Assembly: GCA_003427395.1 (NCBI GenBank)
Contig: BFEA01000117.1
Coordinates: 3,047,446-3,111,445, forward strand
Direction: 5' to 3'
DNA length: 64,000 nucleotides
Source: Chara braunii
Lineage: Eukaryota; Streptophyta; Charophyceae; Charales; Characeae
Part shown: positions 1 through 10,735 of the stretch, in pieces
Numbering within the stretch: the stretch's first letter is position 1
Layout: each line of letters starts with the position of its first letter
The notes under the pieces: generated by a model
What the model saw: the letters and a program-made list of their open reading frames with translations, nothing else
The model's database searches: none
Told to the model about the DNA's origin: nothing
Position numbers and translations under genes: made by a program

Positions 1-1331
1 GCGCCGCGACGTGATCCCGTGGTAATAGGGAGTAGATCGGCCGGACGTCGAGCAGCTGTGAACCAAGCCCAAAATCAGAATCTTGCACCTAATCTGGCTC
101 CGCGGCCTCGGGCACTCATGCCTCCACCAAATCAGTATCTTTTTGATCCTGCACATCACTTCGCCGGAGCATGGTTAGCTACCTTGCGTGCACAGCAGTA
201 TGACAACGACGAAGCTCGGATCAACATCCCCGCCAGATTAGGAGGGGATGCGCACCATTGGTTCAACACTTACGTTTGAGTAGATCTTCCAACGTTCGAG
301 CAGGACTTCCTAAATCGATTCGATTACATTCATCTTGAACAAGCTCTCTTTATGATCAACGATCGAGTTCAGAAACCTCTCGAGTCAGTCACGGAATATC
401 GCAATCGATTCTATAGGATGTTCGTCAAAACCCGGCAGGGGGAAGCAGTTGGAAGGAATTTGTTTATCAATGGGCTTCACAGCAGAACCATCAGAGCAAA
501 ATTGCGAAAGCAATTCTCTCCGATCAACCACACCTTACAACAGATTATGTATGAGGCCGAGGAAATAGAGCGAAAATTGCTGCCAGTTTTCTGGAAGGAG
601 AAGATTATCCTAGAGAGGGAGATTCCTCAGAATTAGCTAGGGTGAGGGCCAAGTTGACCGCGCTTCAGAACAAGTTTAAAAACATGGGTTTCGTCTCTGG
701 CCCTGTTATCTATCTTGAGCAAATCCCTACCAAAAAATCCGCTCCCGACACAGTTGTGGGAGTGTGCGTACCTGTTATGACGTCTCCTTTGCCTCCCCAA
801 GAAATTCCGAACAGGACAAGCAAATCGACTGCGGTACTTGAACTAACCCGTACGTTAATTAGTCTGATGCAAGAAAGCAAGAAGGAGCAACGGGAACACA
901 GCGCTAGGATAGAGTCGTTGATGAGAACAATTCGCCCTATCGCTGTCAGGGCAACACCCATGACACAAGCAGCGGCCCCCGCCGCTCAGACTATGGGCGG
1001 AGCGACAACTAACCTGAGTGTTTGTTACACGTGCCATCAGTCGGGCCACATAGCCCGAGATTGCCCCCTCCGACCCGCACAAGCTCGAATCGGAGTATCT
1101 CCTGTGGTTGCGGCACCTATAGCAAATGGTCCAGGAAGGGTGGGAATGATGCTTGAGGAAATCGAGAACGGAGGAAGTACGATAGCCACTGCCGAAGAAG
1201 CAGCGGAACTTATTCCGCTCGACCAATATGTCGCCTTGGGATATCCGGGATTGGGAATGATTGGAACCATCCGACCAGTAGAGGAGCGAAAGGAAGTAGC
1301 CGAATGGAGACCTTCCTCAGGGGAGATATAA
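1..1331 (+). pseudogene. gag: Ty3 gag (capsid/nucleocapsid), broken
   Basis: Gag packages element RNA into virus-like particles. Three open pieces (19-279, 352-636, 642-1331) align piecewise with the gag of element 2. A TGA at 277-279 and a frameshift near 590-640 separate them. The capsid-like part includes GDAHHWF and a stretch resembling retrotransposon gag (VTEYRNRFYRMF). A single CCHC zinc knuckle, CYTCHQSGHIARDC, lies at nt 1022-1063. The frame runs into the protease with no frameshift signal but is closed by TAA at 1329-1331 and TGA at 1398-1400, so gag and protease were probably one polyprotein. The true start lies near or before the window edge. Confidence 0.8.
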
Positions 1332-2395
1332 GCAGGTGGTCCTACCTTTGTCACTGGGGAAATCGACGTCTTGGACATAGTTCGAGCCTTGGACCACTGA
1401 ATCCTGTTGCCTATAGGGCATTTGCTGTCCATATCCGAGCAGGCTAACGAACGCATGCTGCAACATTGTAAGGAAAACCGGAAAAGATTTGCTCTCGCTA
1501 AGCTAACTACTCAGAAAGGAAAATCCCCGGCTCTCGGGGATAAACCAAACACTCCTGATATGTCGGAACCAATACGGGTAGGAATAATCCAAAAAGACGA
1601 TCATTTTCTACGGATCAAAACCATACCGTGGAAATCAGCAGAATGCGACATCGAAGTTTGGGGAATTCCGTGCAATGCCATCCTTGATTCAGGAGCGGCG
1701 GTCCTGGCTATCTCGCTGAGGGTAGTAGAACGAGCCGGGAGAAAAGAAAAATATAATTACGTTAGCGGAAGGTGATCACCTCGTCTCAGCGGACGAAGAA
1801 AAGATCAAAGCGGTGGGAAGGATGACGAATGTCGCCTTTCGGCTAGGAAGGGTTCACGCCCTGGGAGACGCAGTAGTGTTGGATGTGAACACCTATGATG
1901 TCCTCCTGGGATTGCCAACCCTTACGACACTACGGGCTAACCTGGATTTTGAAAGGCGATCGGTCATTCTTCGAAACACGGCCGGGAAACCGTATGTCAT
2001 CCCAATGAGATTAACTCTCCGAGCCACGCTACCTCCGAAACCCTCGCCTACGATCAGGGGATCTCTTCGAGTGATCACTTGGAAAGAGTCGAGCCTCGAG
2101 AAATATCCAAAAGAGAAGGAACCCGAGCTGCCCAACAGCTCTTCCGGTAGCGAGTATGACACAAATCCCGTAATCCAAGATATGGTGCACCGATCGATCG
2201 GCTACCCCGTCCGACAGAAGACAGCGAAAACGTTCGTCCTCATGAAAAAGAATCTGCAACGGACTCGAGCTTTAATCTTTGGGGAACCACTCGTATAAGT
2301 ATCCCGCATGTTTGATTCCTTGGAACCCCCTCAAACCCTATACGAAGCCACTGCTCCTCTTCTCTCGAGATATCGAGAAAAGAAGGCGTTCTGCG
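1332..2395 (+). pseudogene. pol: Ty3 aspartic protease region, broken
   Basis: Retropepsin-like protease that would mature the Gag-Pol polyprotein. The active-site motif ILDSGAAVLAIS is in the piece at 1407-1775, and the flanking sequence matches element 2 closely (GHLLSISEQANERM, IPWKSAEC). A frameshift between about 1745 and 1812 separates this from the continuation at 1813-2298 (GRMTNVAFRLGRVHALGDAVVLDV, then LGLPTLTTLRANLDFERRSVILRNT). The linker to RT continues to 2395, where the hAT-like MITE interrupts it. Stops make the copy non-functional. Confidence 0.75.
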
Positions 2396-2823
2396 CACAA
2401 ATGGTTAACAGGTACCCCCACTTTTCACCCCTAGGGTAACCTTCACATCCATAAAAAGTGCAGTGGGGATCATGTTGTTGTTGTTTTTTTTTTTTTTTTA
2501 TTTTTTTTTGCGTTATTTTTTTTTTGGTCAAAGCATGTGTGTGCCAAGTTTGATGTTTGTTGGGTTCCTGGAGACGCTTGTTTTGGGCAGCGTTGAAAAT
2601 TGCGAAAATTCAAAATCGGCAATTTGAAATGTTGGTAAAATTTCATGAAAGTGCACTTTTGCCTTGCTGTTTTATATGTTTTTAATTTTTTGTTTTTGTT
2701 TTTTTTTTACAATAATTTAGTAAGAAGTGCACTCTATAGATTGTTGTGAAGTATGGTTTAAATGACGCTTTGTTTTTTTTTATAAATGGAGGTGAAAAAT
2801 GGGGGGTCGGTTAACCTTCTGTC
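2396..2823. mobile_element. hAT-like MITE inside Ty3 pol
   Basis: A 428-bp insertion flanked by the 8-bp direct repeat GTTCTGCG (2388-2395 and 2824-2831). Its ends are imperfect inverted repeats of roughly 35 bp: CACAAATGGTTAAC... on the left against the complement of ...GGTTAACCTTCTGTC on the right, both followed inward by a C-run and TTTTCACC. Removing it rejoins the Ty3 reading frame exactly, as judged against element 2. An 8-bp duplication with terminal inverted repeats is the hAT signature. The interior is T-rich and encodes nothing, so it is non-autonomous. Confidence 0.8.
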
Positions 2824-2831
2824 GTTCTGCG

Positions 2832-4015
2832 ATCTTACAGGGCTACCTCGCTCCTTGCTGACTCTGGGAAAGGAGGTGCGATTGCTATGCCTAGGGGCCG
2901 ACAACGAAGCTTTGGAACCCCCTGAACGCGACTATCCTACGATCTACGAGCTCAGAATCAAAATCCTTGAAAGACCGTGCATTGGCGGGATATCAGCGAT
3001 GGCGTAACCCCAGAGGAACACGTGGCCATCCCGGAAGAAGATGCACAAATGATCGCTACCGTATTCTCTTGGCGATCAGATAATTCTTTCATTTTCGCTC
3101 CCCCGACGGAAAACAGTAAAAGGGTGAACTCGAAACAAGTAGCAGTTACTATATATGGGCAACCATATGAGTTACACGTACCGCAACATGTACCGAATGA
3201 GATTCATTGATTGATTGTTGATATACTAACTGAATATCAGGAGGTGATTAGTGTAACGGACACGAACATCGGATTGTCCTTGGTCGTCCAACATGAAATT
3301 CAGAATGGAACTCACCCTCCGATCCATTGCAAACCATACCGATATTCGCTCACTGAACGAAAGATCGCGTTAGAAAGGATCCGAGAATTTGAGGCTAGTA
3401 GGTGGATCGAACGGGCAACTGGACCTTGGTCATTTCCCGTGGTTTTAGTTCCGAAGAAAAAACAGGTCGATTCGCATCTGCATCAACTATCGAAAATTGA
3501 ATGATATAACGATCAAGGATGTGTATCCCCTTCCCCGGATTGATGATCTGCTGGATGCGATTAGCTGTGCTAATTACTTCAGTAAGTTTGATATTCATCA
3601 TGGATTTCACCATATTCTGGTTAAGGAGGAAGATCGGCCAAAGACGACCTTCGTGTTATTTGAGGGTACCTGGCAGTGGCTTCGCTGCCCAATGGGAATT
3701 TGCAATGCCTCAGCCGCGTTTCAGAGAGCGATGAACGTCACGTTTCAGAATTTTGTCAACAAGACCAGACTGACGCAGGGCATGATTAACTTCTGCGTCA
3801 TTGTGTATATGGACGATATCCTGGTTTACTCGGAATCATTCCACGGACATGCTCAGCACATTGAGTGGACACTCGGGGCATTGAAGGATGCTGATTTCAA
3901 GATCGCACTGGAAAAAAGTGAGTTTTTCATCTCGGAAATCTCATTTTTGGGGTACGTGGTGACACGAGGAGGCCTACGACCGGATTCAAGAAAGGTCGCG
4001 GCAGTCCGAGAAGTC
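2832..4015 (+). pseudogene. pol: Ty3 reverse transcriptase, truncated
   Basis: RNA-dependent DNA polymerase of element 1. The linker (CDLTGLPRSLLTLGKEV) leads into fingers and palm: VQHEIQNGTHPPIHCKPYRYS, WIERATGPWSFPVVLVPKK, YPLPRIDDLLDAISCANYFSKFDIHHGFH, and the catalytic box VYMDDILVYSE near nt 3806-3835. Frame changes near 3000, 3210 (an in-frame TGA after NEIH) and 3480-3500 break it. It ends after FLGYVVTRGGLRPDSRKVAAV, just before the thumb, where element 2 continues through RNase H. An internal deletion therefore removed the rest of pol. Confidence 0.85.
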
Positions 4016-4017
4016 GG

Positions 4018-4636
4018 GGACGAACGTGCTCACTCGCACGCTTGCGCCCCATCTGTTGTGGTCCATGTGTACGGAGCTAGACAGCGATAACTACTTTTAC
4101 CCGTCCCCGAGCCTCTATCTCGAGATTGAGGTCACCAATCTCACAAAGTGGGATCCCTTCATCCCGTGAGGGAACGCAATAGAAGCCAACTACAAAGAAG
4201 AAGAAGAAGGAGAAGAGTCGGAGGAAGCAGAATCGGACACTAATCAGGACGATTGCGACTACATTGGGTCAGAGGAAGAGGAAAGCGGATCGGAGGAAGG
4301 TGGAGCGCAGGAACCGGGCGTCCATCCCCCACGAAGCAGGGAAGAGGAGGAGGCTGAAGCTCAACAAAGGCGAGAGCCAAGGAAGGGCAAGCGGCCGGTC
4401 GAGGAATCTGAAGAACCGCCACCACAGCTGCTGCTGGGCAATCCATCGTTGAATCCGGAGCTGCCGCGCGAAGATTCCAATGGAGCCACAGCGGAGGGAT
4501 CAGGAAGCTGACGTCGCAGAAGAAGTGAATCCCCGACCCCGTCTTCTTCGCCATCACGAGCCACCCTTCGGCTTCGTGGAAATGCAGGCGATCGGGCATC
4601 ATCCCCGGTCGTTATCCCACTGTCCCCTTGACTTCC
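4018..4636 (+). pseudogene. Acidic post-pol ORF, element 1
   Basis: A frame directly after the truncated RT reads LWSMCTELDSDNYFYPSPS and then, beyond a TGA at 4167-4169, a strongly acidic tract (YKEEEEGEESEEAESDTNQ..., GSEEEESGSEEGG) followed by a basic/serine tract RRRRSESPTPSSS and the block RASSPVVIP before a stop near 4630. The acidic tract, the RRRRS motif and the final block recur in the same order in element 2 (minus strand, 27.4-27.96 kb). No known domain is recognised. The position corresponds to where integrase or an env-like gene sits in other Ty3 elements. Confidence 0.55.
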
Positions 4637-5230
4637 TCACAACCCACCAACTCCTGGGTCGACCCCCGTTCCCTGATGGATGGTGCCCCTTCCCGCCCAC
4701 TCTCTTCCACTAGTTTTACGCCACCCGCCTTATCGTCACCGTTGTCTCGCATGCTACCACCCGTTCCTTCGTCGCCTCCTTCCCTCTCCATGTCCTTCTT
4801 TTCAGCGCGGCCTGGCGGAAATATAATAATATAGAAGTTTATTGCATCATCTCGGGTACAATTCCCGCCTGTGAAAATTATGAGAGTTTCCACGCTGCGA
4901 TCTCGCGCACCCTCCCTACTCTCTATCCCGACTATCTCGCCTCTCTCCCCCATCCACGCGCCAACCGCTGATTCCCCCGCATCCACCGCATCGTCCATTA
5001 CACCCGGATCCCCACTAGTGACAGGGAGATTCGCTGCTTCAGACCTCCTCTTCCACAAGTGCATCCACCACCTCCTCCACCCGTTATCAGATTACCATTC
5101 TCGGGCAACGTTTTGGATTGAGTGCGCGCATTCCACGTTGGATGATTTCCACACTCAGATCCTACGGTGTGGCACGTGTCACCTCTGCGCCGATTGTCGG
5201 ACCAACCGATCGGTGCCTCATGAGAGAGCA
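4480..5230 (+). pseudogene. ORF3 overlapping the acidic ORF, element 1
   Basis: Begins at ATG 4480 in the +1 frame relative to the acidic ORF and overlaps its end. The first part (MQAIGHHPRSLSHCPLDFLTTHQ) is open to a TAG at 4711-4713. The frame continues beyond it with FYATRLIVTVVSHATTRS, IEVYCIISGTIPACENYESF and TLYPDYLASLPH, then degrades. These blocks match the intact 250-residue ORF of element 2 with mostly conservative replacements. Function unknown; no integrase HHCC or DDE pattern is seen. Confidence 0.5.
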
Positions 5231-6287
5231 AGCAGGAGCTTGCTCAAGATTGCAACCCCCAGGCGTCACATATGTGACGAACTATTTTCTTTAATCGCGC
5301 GACTTTCTGCGCGAAGCTGCTTGGGGAAATGAGACAGGTCAGATGGGTGAACTGTGGGAAGATGGGTCGGGTGGGCAAATTGCATGGAGGCCCTCGTCTC
5401 TTTTCGTTTCTCTGTTGGGAGTTGTCGGATCGATGTCCGGAAAATCCCGTGCCAACGGTTGGGTAACCTCGCCTTGGCGAGCGCGAGAAATAACTGTACC
5501 ATAGCTTCTTTCTTGTTATATTGTGAGCACTGGGAATTTTGGCACGATCATTGCGCGGGAATATCGTTTTTGAATTTTCAACTGATGTCGAGCCCCCACG
5601 GGCTCGCATAATTGTTTTTCTTTTCTGCTTGTCCGAAATTTCCTTTTGCAATTGGGACTTAGGCTAGGAATTTAGGTACTCTGAATTTTGTTGCGCCGCG
5701 CTTGCGCGCATCTTGCTGCGCTGGGAACTGGGCTGTAACTAAATCTCGCCCTTAATCCTGTGTAACTGTCGTTTTGGCGGGCGCGATTGTAACTGTATCT
5801 TTCTTCCTTCTTGGTTTCCTTGTGTTTGCCCGCCTTCTTCTTCTTCCTCGCCTCACATACTCTGTTCTAATTGTCCGGAGCGCCTGCATGACCGGATCGA
5901 TACGTGGTGTGTGGCTACGAGTCTACAACCCCCACGCCGCGGCTGGCCATGCAGACGTAGACACTTCCTCCTTTCTCCTCTGGTCCACCTGGGCTTAATC
6001 CCGTACCTTTCGTGCAGACATGCATGCTATAAATTTTGCAAGCGCGATTAGTTTGCTCTCTAACAATTTCGAGGTTAGCGCGATCAGTGAGGGTCGGCTA
6101 ACGAGCAAGTTTGGAAGGTGAGTGAGGGCGAGAGTTGGGCGATCCGCCGAGCTGGTGTCGAGTATGCGGGGTTGACGTGCGGGGCCACGGCGGACTGTGG
6201 CGCACGGGTGAACCTGGCTTGCGTGCTCGAACCAAGCGGGGTGACAACTTTGTGTTGATGCGAGGCGACGGACTGCCTGCATCGGGG

Positions 6288-6290
<3 letters not shown>

Positions 6291-6351
<61 letters not shown>

Positions 6352-6677
6352 NNNNNNNNNNNNNNNNNNNNNNNNNNNNNNNNNNNNNNNNNNNNNNNNN
6401 NNNNNNNNNNNNNNNNNNNNNNNNNNNNNNNNNNNNNNNNNNNNNNNNNNNNNNNNNNNNNNNNNNNNNNNNNNNNNNNNNNNNNNNNNNNNNNNNNNNN
6501 NNNNNNNNNNNNNNNNNNNNNNNNNNNNNNNNNNNNNNNNNNNNNNNNNNNNNNNNNNNNNNNNNNNNNNNNNNNNNNNNNNNNNNNNNNNNNNNNNNNN
6601 NNNNNNNNNNNNNNNNNNNNNNNNNNNNNNNNNNNNNNNNNNNNNNNNNNNNNNNNNNNNNNNNNNNNNNNNNNNNN
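6291..6677. repeat. (GA)n microsatellite running into assembly gap
   Basis: About 60 bp of perfect GA (6291-6351) followed by N from 6352 to 6677. The other Ty3 LTRs have a short CT/GA tract at the equivalent place, so the gap probably reflects an expanded microsatellite that could not be assembled. Open frames across it are repeat artefacts. Confidence 0.95.
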
Positions 6678-6946
6678 TCCTGCCCCCTCCTTTCCCCCCC
6701 CCCCCCCCCCCCTCCAGCTTTTGTGACATGTATGGTATGTAATGATCGGATCTCACCCGACGTAGCAGGGATAGGATATCTGCATGTATGTCGAACGCGA
6801 TCAGCACATTGAACCAATCCGCTGTTTCTCACGTGCACGCTCGCATACGACCGCGATCTCGAGGAAGCCGAGTCATCGAGTACTAGCTCGTCTGCTTGAG
6901 TCAACCTTGGACCACATATAAGGATGCAGGGGACCGAGTTTGCTAA

Positions 6947-7381
6947 ATGAATATGGCTGCGGAATTTCCCACTTGGATGTCCGATCGTGAGAGCCTAAGG
7001 GATCCGAAATACCGCGAATACTGGAAAGGTGAACAACTCAGACGGCGGGGGAACTTAAGAAATCCTGAATTCCCCTGTCTGACAGAAAACGATCGATTGT
7101 GTGCAAGGGACTTTCAATGTGCCATAACTAATGATCCTAGGGGCCCCGACTACCCAGATACTTATAACACGCAATATTTCATATCTCCCAACTTCGTCGT
7201 TATTACTACCAGTTTCCCTCGCTTTCACCTCCTCCTTCCATATCACCAACTCATGGTGGTGTCGTGGAATTCCATAGCCCGCTATTGGCCCCACATCCCG
7301 TGCGAAAAGTGTCGGCGGCACCAGGCATACCGAGGCTCGGAAATCGCTTGGCGAGCCCGAACCGAGGCCAAGAGGCGCTGA
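6947..7381 (+). CDS. LTR-internal ORF, element 1 (144 aa)
   Basis: Sense ORF lying wholly inside the 3' LTR, starting at ATG 6947. Residues about 43-125 align with the ORFs in both LTRs of element 2: CLTEN.RLC.R.F.CA, the block FISP.F.VI.T.FP.F, LLLPYHQL (residues 95-102), then YWP..PC..CRR, where C119 and C122 form a CxxC pair. The N-terminal third differs between elements. No family is recognised; a small Cys-containing, possibly metal-binding protein is only a guess. Coding potential is supported by conservation of frame and residues between clearly diverged elements. Confidence 0.5.
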   Translation: MNMAAEFPTWMSDRESLRDPKYREYWKGEQLRRRGNLRNPEFPCLTENDRLCARDFQCAITNDPRGPDYPDTYNTQYFISPNFVVITTSFPRFHLLLPYHQLMVVSWNSIARYWPHIPCEKCRRHQAYRGSEIAWRARTEAKRR

Positions 7382-7559
7382 CACCTGGTCGAACCGCGCG
7401 ACCAGCCACAAAGGCGAAACCAGAGAAGACGGTGATTCCCATTTTTTAGGCTTAAAAATTTAGTTCGTTGGCAGGGGCAATGTTGTTGGGATTTTGTTCG
7501 AGAATGCAAGAGTGTTTAGATCTGTCGGTACTATGATCGTGGAAAAGTGCCCCGGATCT

Positions 7560-7913
7560 GCGTTACCACTTTTACGCACCCTCGTACGAGTACGGATTCG
7601 TACTTTTGTACTCGTACGCTAGGGGCCCCGTACGAGGTTTTTTTTTTTTTTATAGTCCGGTATTGTTTTTATTTTTTTTCTCAAATTATAATAAGAATCT
7701 GAATATGATGCTCAGCCAGATGTTGCTTGTTTTGTGTTGTTGCATCACATATTTGTTTTTCGGATTTTTTTGATGATTTTTTTATTTTTTATTTTTTTTT
7801 GCTTTTTTGTACGGGGACGTACAAGACGTACAGGTTCCCGTACAGCTCCCGTACAGAACTGACCTGTACGTCTCGTACGGAAAGCCCCTGTACGTGTACT
7901 CTATGCAACGTAG
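7560..7913. mobile_element. GTAC-rich insertion with 9-bp target duplication
   Basis: A 354-bp segment flanked by the direct repeat CCCGGATCT (7551-7559 and 7914-7922), located where element 2's LTR has no equivalent sequence. It contains 15 GTAC tetranucleotides, 6 within 7580-7635 and 9 within 7805-7902, many as CGTACG palindromes, around a T-rich core. A 9-bp duplication suggests a Mutator-type non-autonomous element. Terminal inverted repeats are weak. Confidence 0.55.
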
Positions 7914-8793
7914 CCCGGATCTTTAGTCTGGGATGCACTGCGCATGCCATCTGCCTTGTGCTGCATGACGCTCGCGGCTTTCCCTTCCGTGCACAAACCA
8001 CGAAAGGTGGCCTGCCTTCCTTCTTATGAAAATTAAAGCGCCAAGTACGACCTGCACCTACCCTCTTGCGCTTATACCCCCGAAACTTGTTACAAGAGAT
8101 CTCAATTCCGACCTGGGACTCCACCCCCACTTTCCTAAAATCCTTGGCACACCCCTTTTTCGCAGTTCCAGGCCCCCATCCCACTCAGATCAGGAAGTCG
8201 CGCTGGGCGTGAGGTTTTGGGCGTCACAAGGCATCCTGGCAGCTCCGTACTTGACCTCCATACCAATCTTCATACCAGACAGGATCTCGATACCAGAGGA
8301 GCCGTCCTCTCCTCAAGCCTTTTGCTGATAGGAGGGGCTCCTTTCTCAACATCCAAAGGCCGTGCGCCGTACTCTCATGACACGCTATCTGTACGAAGTA
8401 GCTTGGAAGGCGGAACAGCACAATTGGACACAGTGGGAGTGCGTGCGGCCGCGGTGGCAGCGTTTCGGCAGGTCCAAGACCTCCAGCAGGTTTCGGTGGA
8501 CCCATCTACGTCACAAGGCAGTTTGATGATCATTCACTTCAAGTTTTGTTTTCTCACTTAAGTTGGTTCTCTTTGGTTAGAATAGCGTCTGTGAATGGTT
8601 ACATATAAGACGCTTTTCTTCCGTTCTTGATTATTGGGGTATTTTTAGTTTGATGTCTGTAGGTTTCTGGAGTTCCGATTGGGCTCTCCACTTTCTTTTT
8701 CGAGTATCGTCTTCGTAGTAGATATGTTCTGCGTAGTTTTTTGTTTGATGTAGTTTGAAGGTTTTTGTCTGCCTTTTACCGTTCATTTCAGTC

Positions 8794-9550
8794 GGGCTGT
8801 GTTCTCGTCTATCGCTTGCAATGGTATTGAGTTCTCATGTATGTTTGAGATTCAGACAGTTTCTCGATATTCTTAAGCGTTGGGTTATGTTTGCAATGGT
8901 TTAGGGTGATACTCACAGGGTTGGATGATATGAGAGAGCCGGTGAAGAGCAAACTAGAGTTGTATCCATTGGGTGCGTGGTGGGAAACCTGTCTAGGCGA
9001 CAAAGGCTCTTTACAGCGTTTTGGATAGTGAGGTTGAGAGGGTAACCCTAATGTCTAGTCCTCCCTCCCAGCTCTTAGTCATTGAGATTGCTCTCTTAGT
9101 TTGATATTCCGTAGGTCTTCGGTATCTGGATTGTTGTAAAGCCCTGAAGCCCTATGGGTGGCGGCGCCATCAGCGGGAGTGGGAGACTCACTAGTGGCGG
9201 TGGGAACGTTTCCCGGGCGCGAAGGGTAAAATAATTGCCAGCCATAGCTTCACTTTAGCTGGGCTGTGTTCTCATCTATCGATCGCTTTGGTATTGAGTT
9301 TTCACGTATGATTGAGATTCACAGCTTTTCGTTATTCTTAAGTGCGGGGGTATGTTTGCAGTAGTTTAGGGTGATACTCACAGGGTAGGAATGATATGAG
9401 AGACCCGGTGAAGAGCAAACTAGAGTTGTATGATGTGGTGGGAAACCCGTCTAGGCAACAAAGGCTCTTTACAGCGTTTTGGATAGTGAGGTTCAGAATA
9501 ACCCTAATGTCTATTCCTCCCTCCCAGCTCTTAGTCATTGAGATTCCTCT
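8794..9550. repeat. Direct duplication of a ~300-bp segment
   Basis: Segment 8794-9095 recurs at 9261-9550 with small indels and substitutions (shared stretches include GGTGAAGAGCAAACTAGAGT and ACAAAGGCTCTTTACAGCGT). The period is about 467 bp. There is no coding signal on either strand, and the repeat is unlike any other in the window. Confidence 0.85.
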
Positions 9551-9969
9551 TTTTTCTAGTTTGATAGATCTTGGAATTTGGATTGGTTGTTCAGACTTGT
9601 TCTCAATCGTTTATTTTCTGTTGATAATATTAGTATGCCCAGTTTAAAATTTAGTAAGTACTTGGCCTGAAATTTAAATTTGAATTGTATCTGAGAATTT
9701 AGTTTGCCTTTGGAAATATTTTTAGGGTTAAACTGTATAATTTTCGTGAATTGCCTTGTGCTTTTTCGGGATTTGCAGATTATAATTCGTTGTTCTTTGA
9801 CAATAGTATTTCGATCCTAGAAACATGCCGGCGTTTTCCTGTGCAGCAAGGATATTTTATTATAGGCTGAAGGAGTGGAGAGTTGCTGCTATGATTAGTT
9901 CAGCCACCTTTTTCTGTGCTTCAAGGCTATTTTGAGGAGTGCTTCTTCCTTTTGAGGCTGAGTGGTCTT

Positions 9970-10100
9970 GGGACGCTGGACCTGGTTTCCAGCAGGTTTT
10001 TCTCTTCCTTGGCGACACCGGGTAATTGTGAGGTCCCCGGCCTCGACCACTTTTGTTTTGAAATAAAAAGCAATAACTTCTCAAAAAAAAAAAAAAAAAA
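9970..10100 (+). mobile_element. LINE-type 3' end with poly(A)
   Basis: Begins with the recurring motif GGACGCTGGACCTGG...CCAGCAGG, which can fold as a hairpin. It contains AATAAA at 10062-10067 and ends in an A-tract at 10083-10100. Layout and motif match the LINE 3' tails elsewhere in the window, so this is probably a 5'-truncated LINE or a SINE sharing that tail. Confidence 0.6.
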
Positions 10101-10472
10101 GCCGCTACCATTCCATTTTTTTCTGAAACCGAAAGGAACTGGGCTTGGCCTACCATCTTCACCCAAACAGAACGCCCGGTCATTAAAGACGGATTTGGTG
10201 CAACTTTCAGTCCACATACAATGATAATGACTGGGCATTCTATTCGGGTGAAGATGGTAGTATGGAAGAGGGTGAGCAGGCTCAAGACAGTACAGACAAC
10301 CTTCCTAGAAATCCAGTTTTTTCTATCTGCCAGCCTCACAAAGTGCTGAAGAGGTAGGTGTCTCTTTTTTCCTGATTGGGCATTGACAGTCCATCCCCTG
10401 AATTAGGCAGGGCAATCAATGCTGCAGTGGCTCGTTCTATGGATATTCTCATGTGATGTACAAAAGTAGTAG

Positions 10473-10735
10473 TAATGGGACACTGGGCCCGATTCCGGGC
10501 ACGTGCTGATCGCCATGAATAGATCGGAGCCTTCCCACTGGTGCGTCATGCAGATGCACCGCCCAGGGGCTGCCGTGGATGGACATCCATCTGCATGTGT
10601 TTTTTTTGTTTTTTTTAACGTCCTGAAACACTCTGGTAGGTAGAATAACTGTGAACTGCCTGGGGCCTGTCAATTCAATAAGTGTATTTATGGAACTCCC
10701 CCAGCAGTTGGTACAGTCACGAACTGTTGAAAAAA
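10473..10735 (+). repeat. LINE-tail hairpin copy and partial SINE
   Basis: 10475-10532 is a diverged copy of the GGGACGCTGG...CCAGCACGTG...ATAGATNGGAGC motif. At 10640-10735 there are fragments of the tRNA-derived SINE seen at 16.4 and 59.4 kb (CTGCCTGGGGCCTGTCA; CAGTTGGTAC...GAACTGTTGAAAA) in rearranged order, ending in an A-rich tail. Both are degraded. Confidence 0.5.

Larger units (their letters stand above)
1..8228 (+). mobile_element. Ty3/gypsy element 1, 5' end outside window
   Basis: Plus-strand LTR retrotransposon lacking its 5' LTR because the window begins inside gag. In order: gag with zinc knuckle, protease, reverse transcriptase, an acidic ORF overlapped by ORF3, then a 3' LTR from TGTGACG (5273) to GCGTCACA (ending 8228). 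The same order and the same LTR termini occur in element 2 at 24.2-35.5 kb, which is how the 3' LTR was delimited. No RNase H or integrase remains here: the RT runs out near 4015 and the acidic ORF follows at once. In-frame stops, frameshifts and two secondary insertions show it is an inactive copy. Confidence 0.85.
5273..8228 (+). mobile_element. 3' LTR of Ty3 element 1
   Basis: Starts TGTGACGAAC and ends GGGCGTCACA, matching element 2's LTR ends (as complement). The sequence just upstream (GGCGTCACATA) also precedes element 2's 3' LTR. It is about 2.96 kb including a sequencing gap, longer than element 2's ~2.5 kb partly because of the insertion at 7560-7913. It contains a (GA)n tract and one sense ORF. 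No polypurine tract is obvious before it. Confidence 0.75.

Noticed and set aside
4018-5230. Integrase in the post-pol region of element 1
   Set aside because: No HHCC or DDE pattern was found in any frame; the region matches the acidic ORF and ORF3 of element 2 instead.
6135-6812. Long frames crossing the GA repeat and the N run on both strands
   Set aside because: They consist of Arg-Glu or Leu-Ser repeats and unknown residues; the openness comes from the microsatellite and gap.
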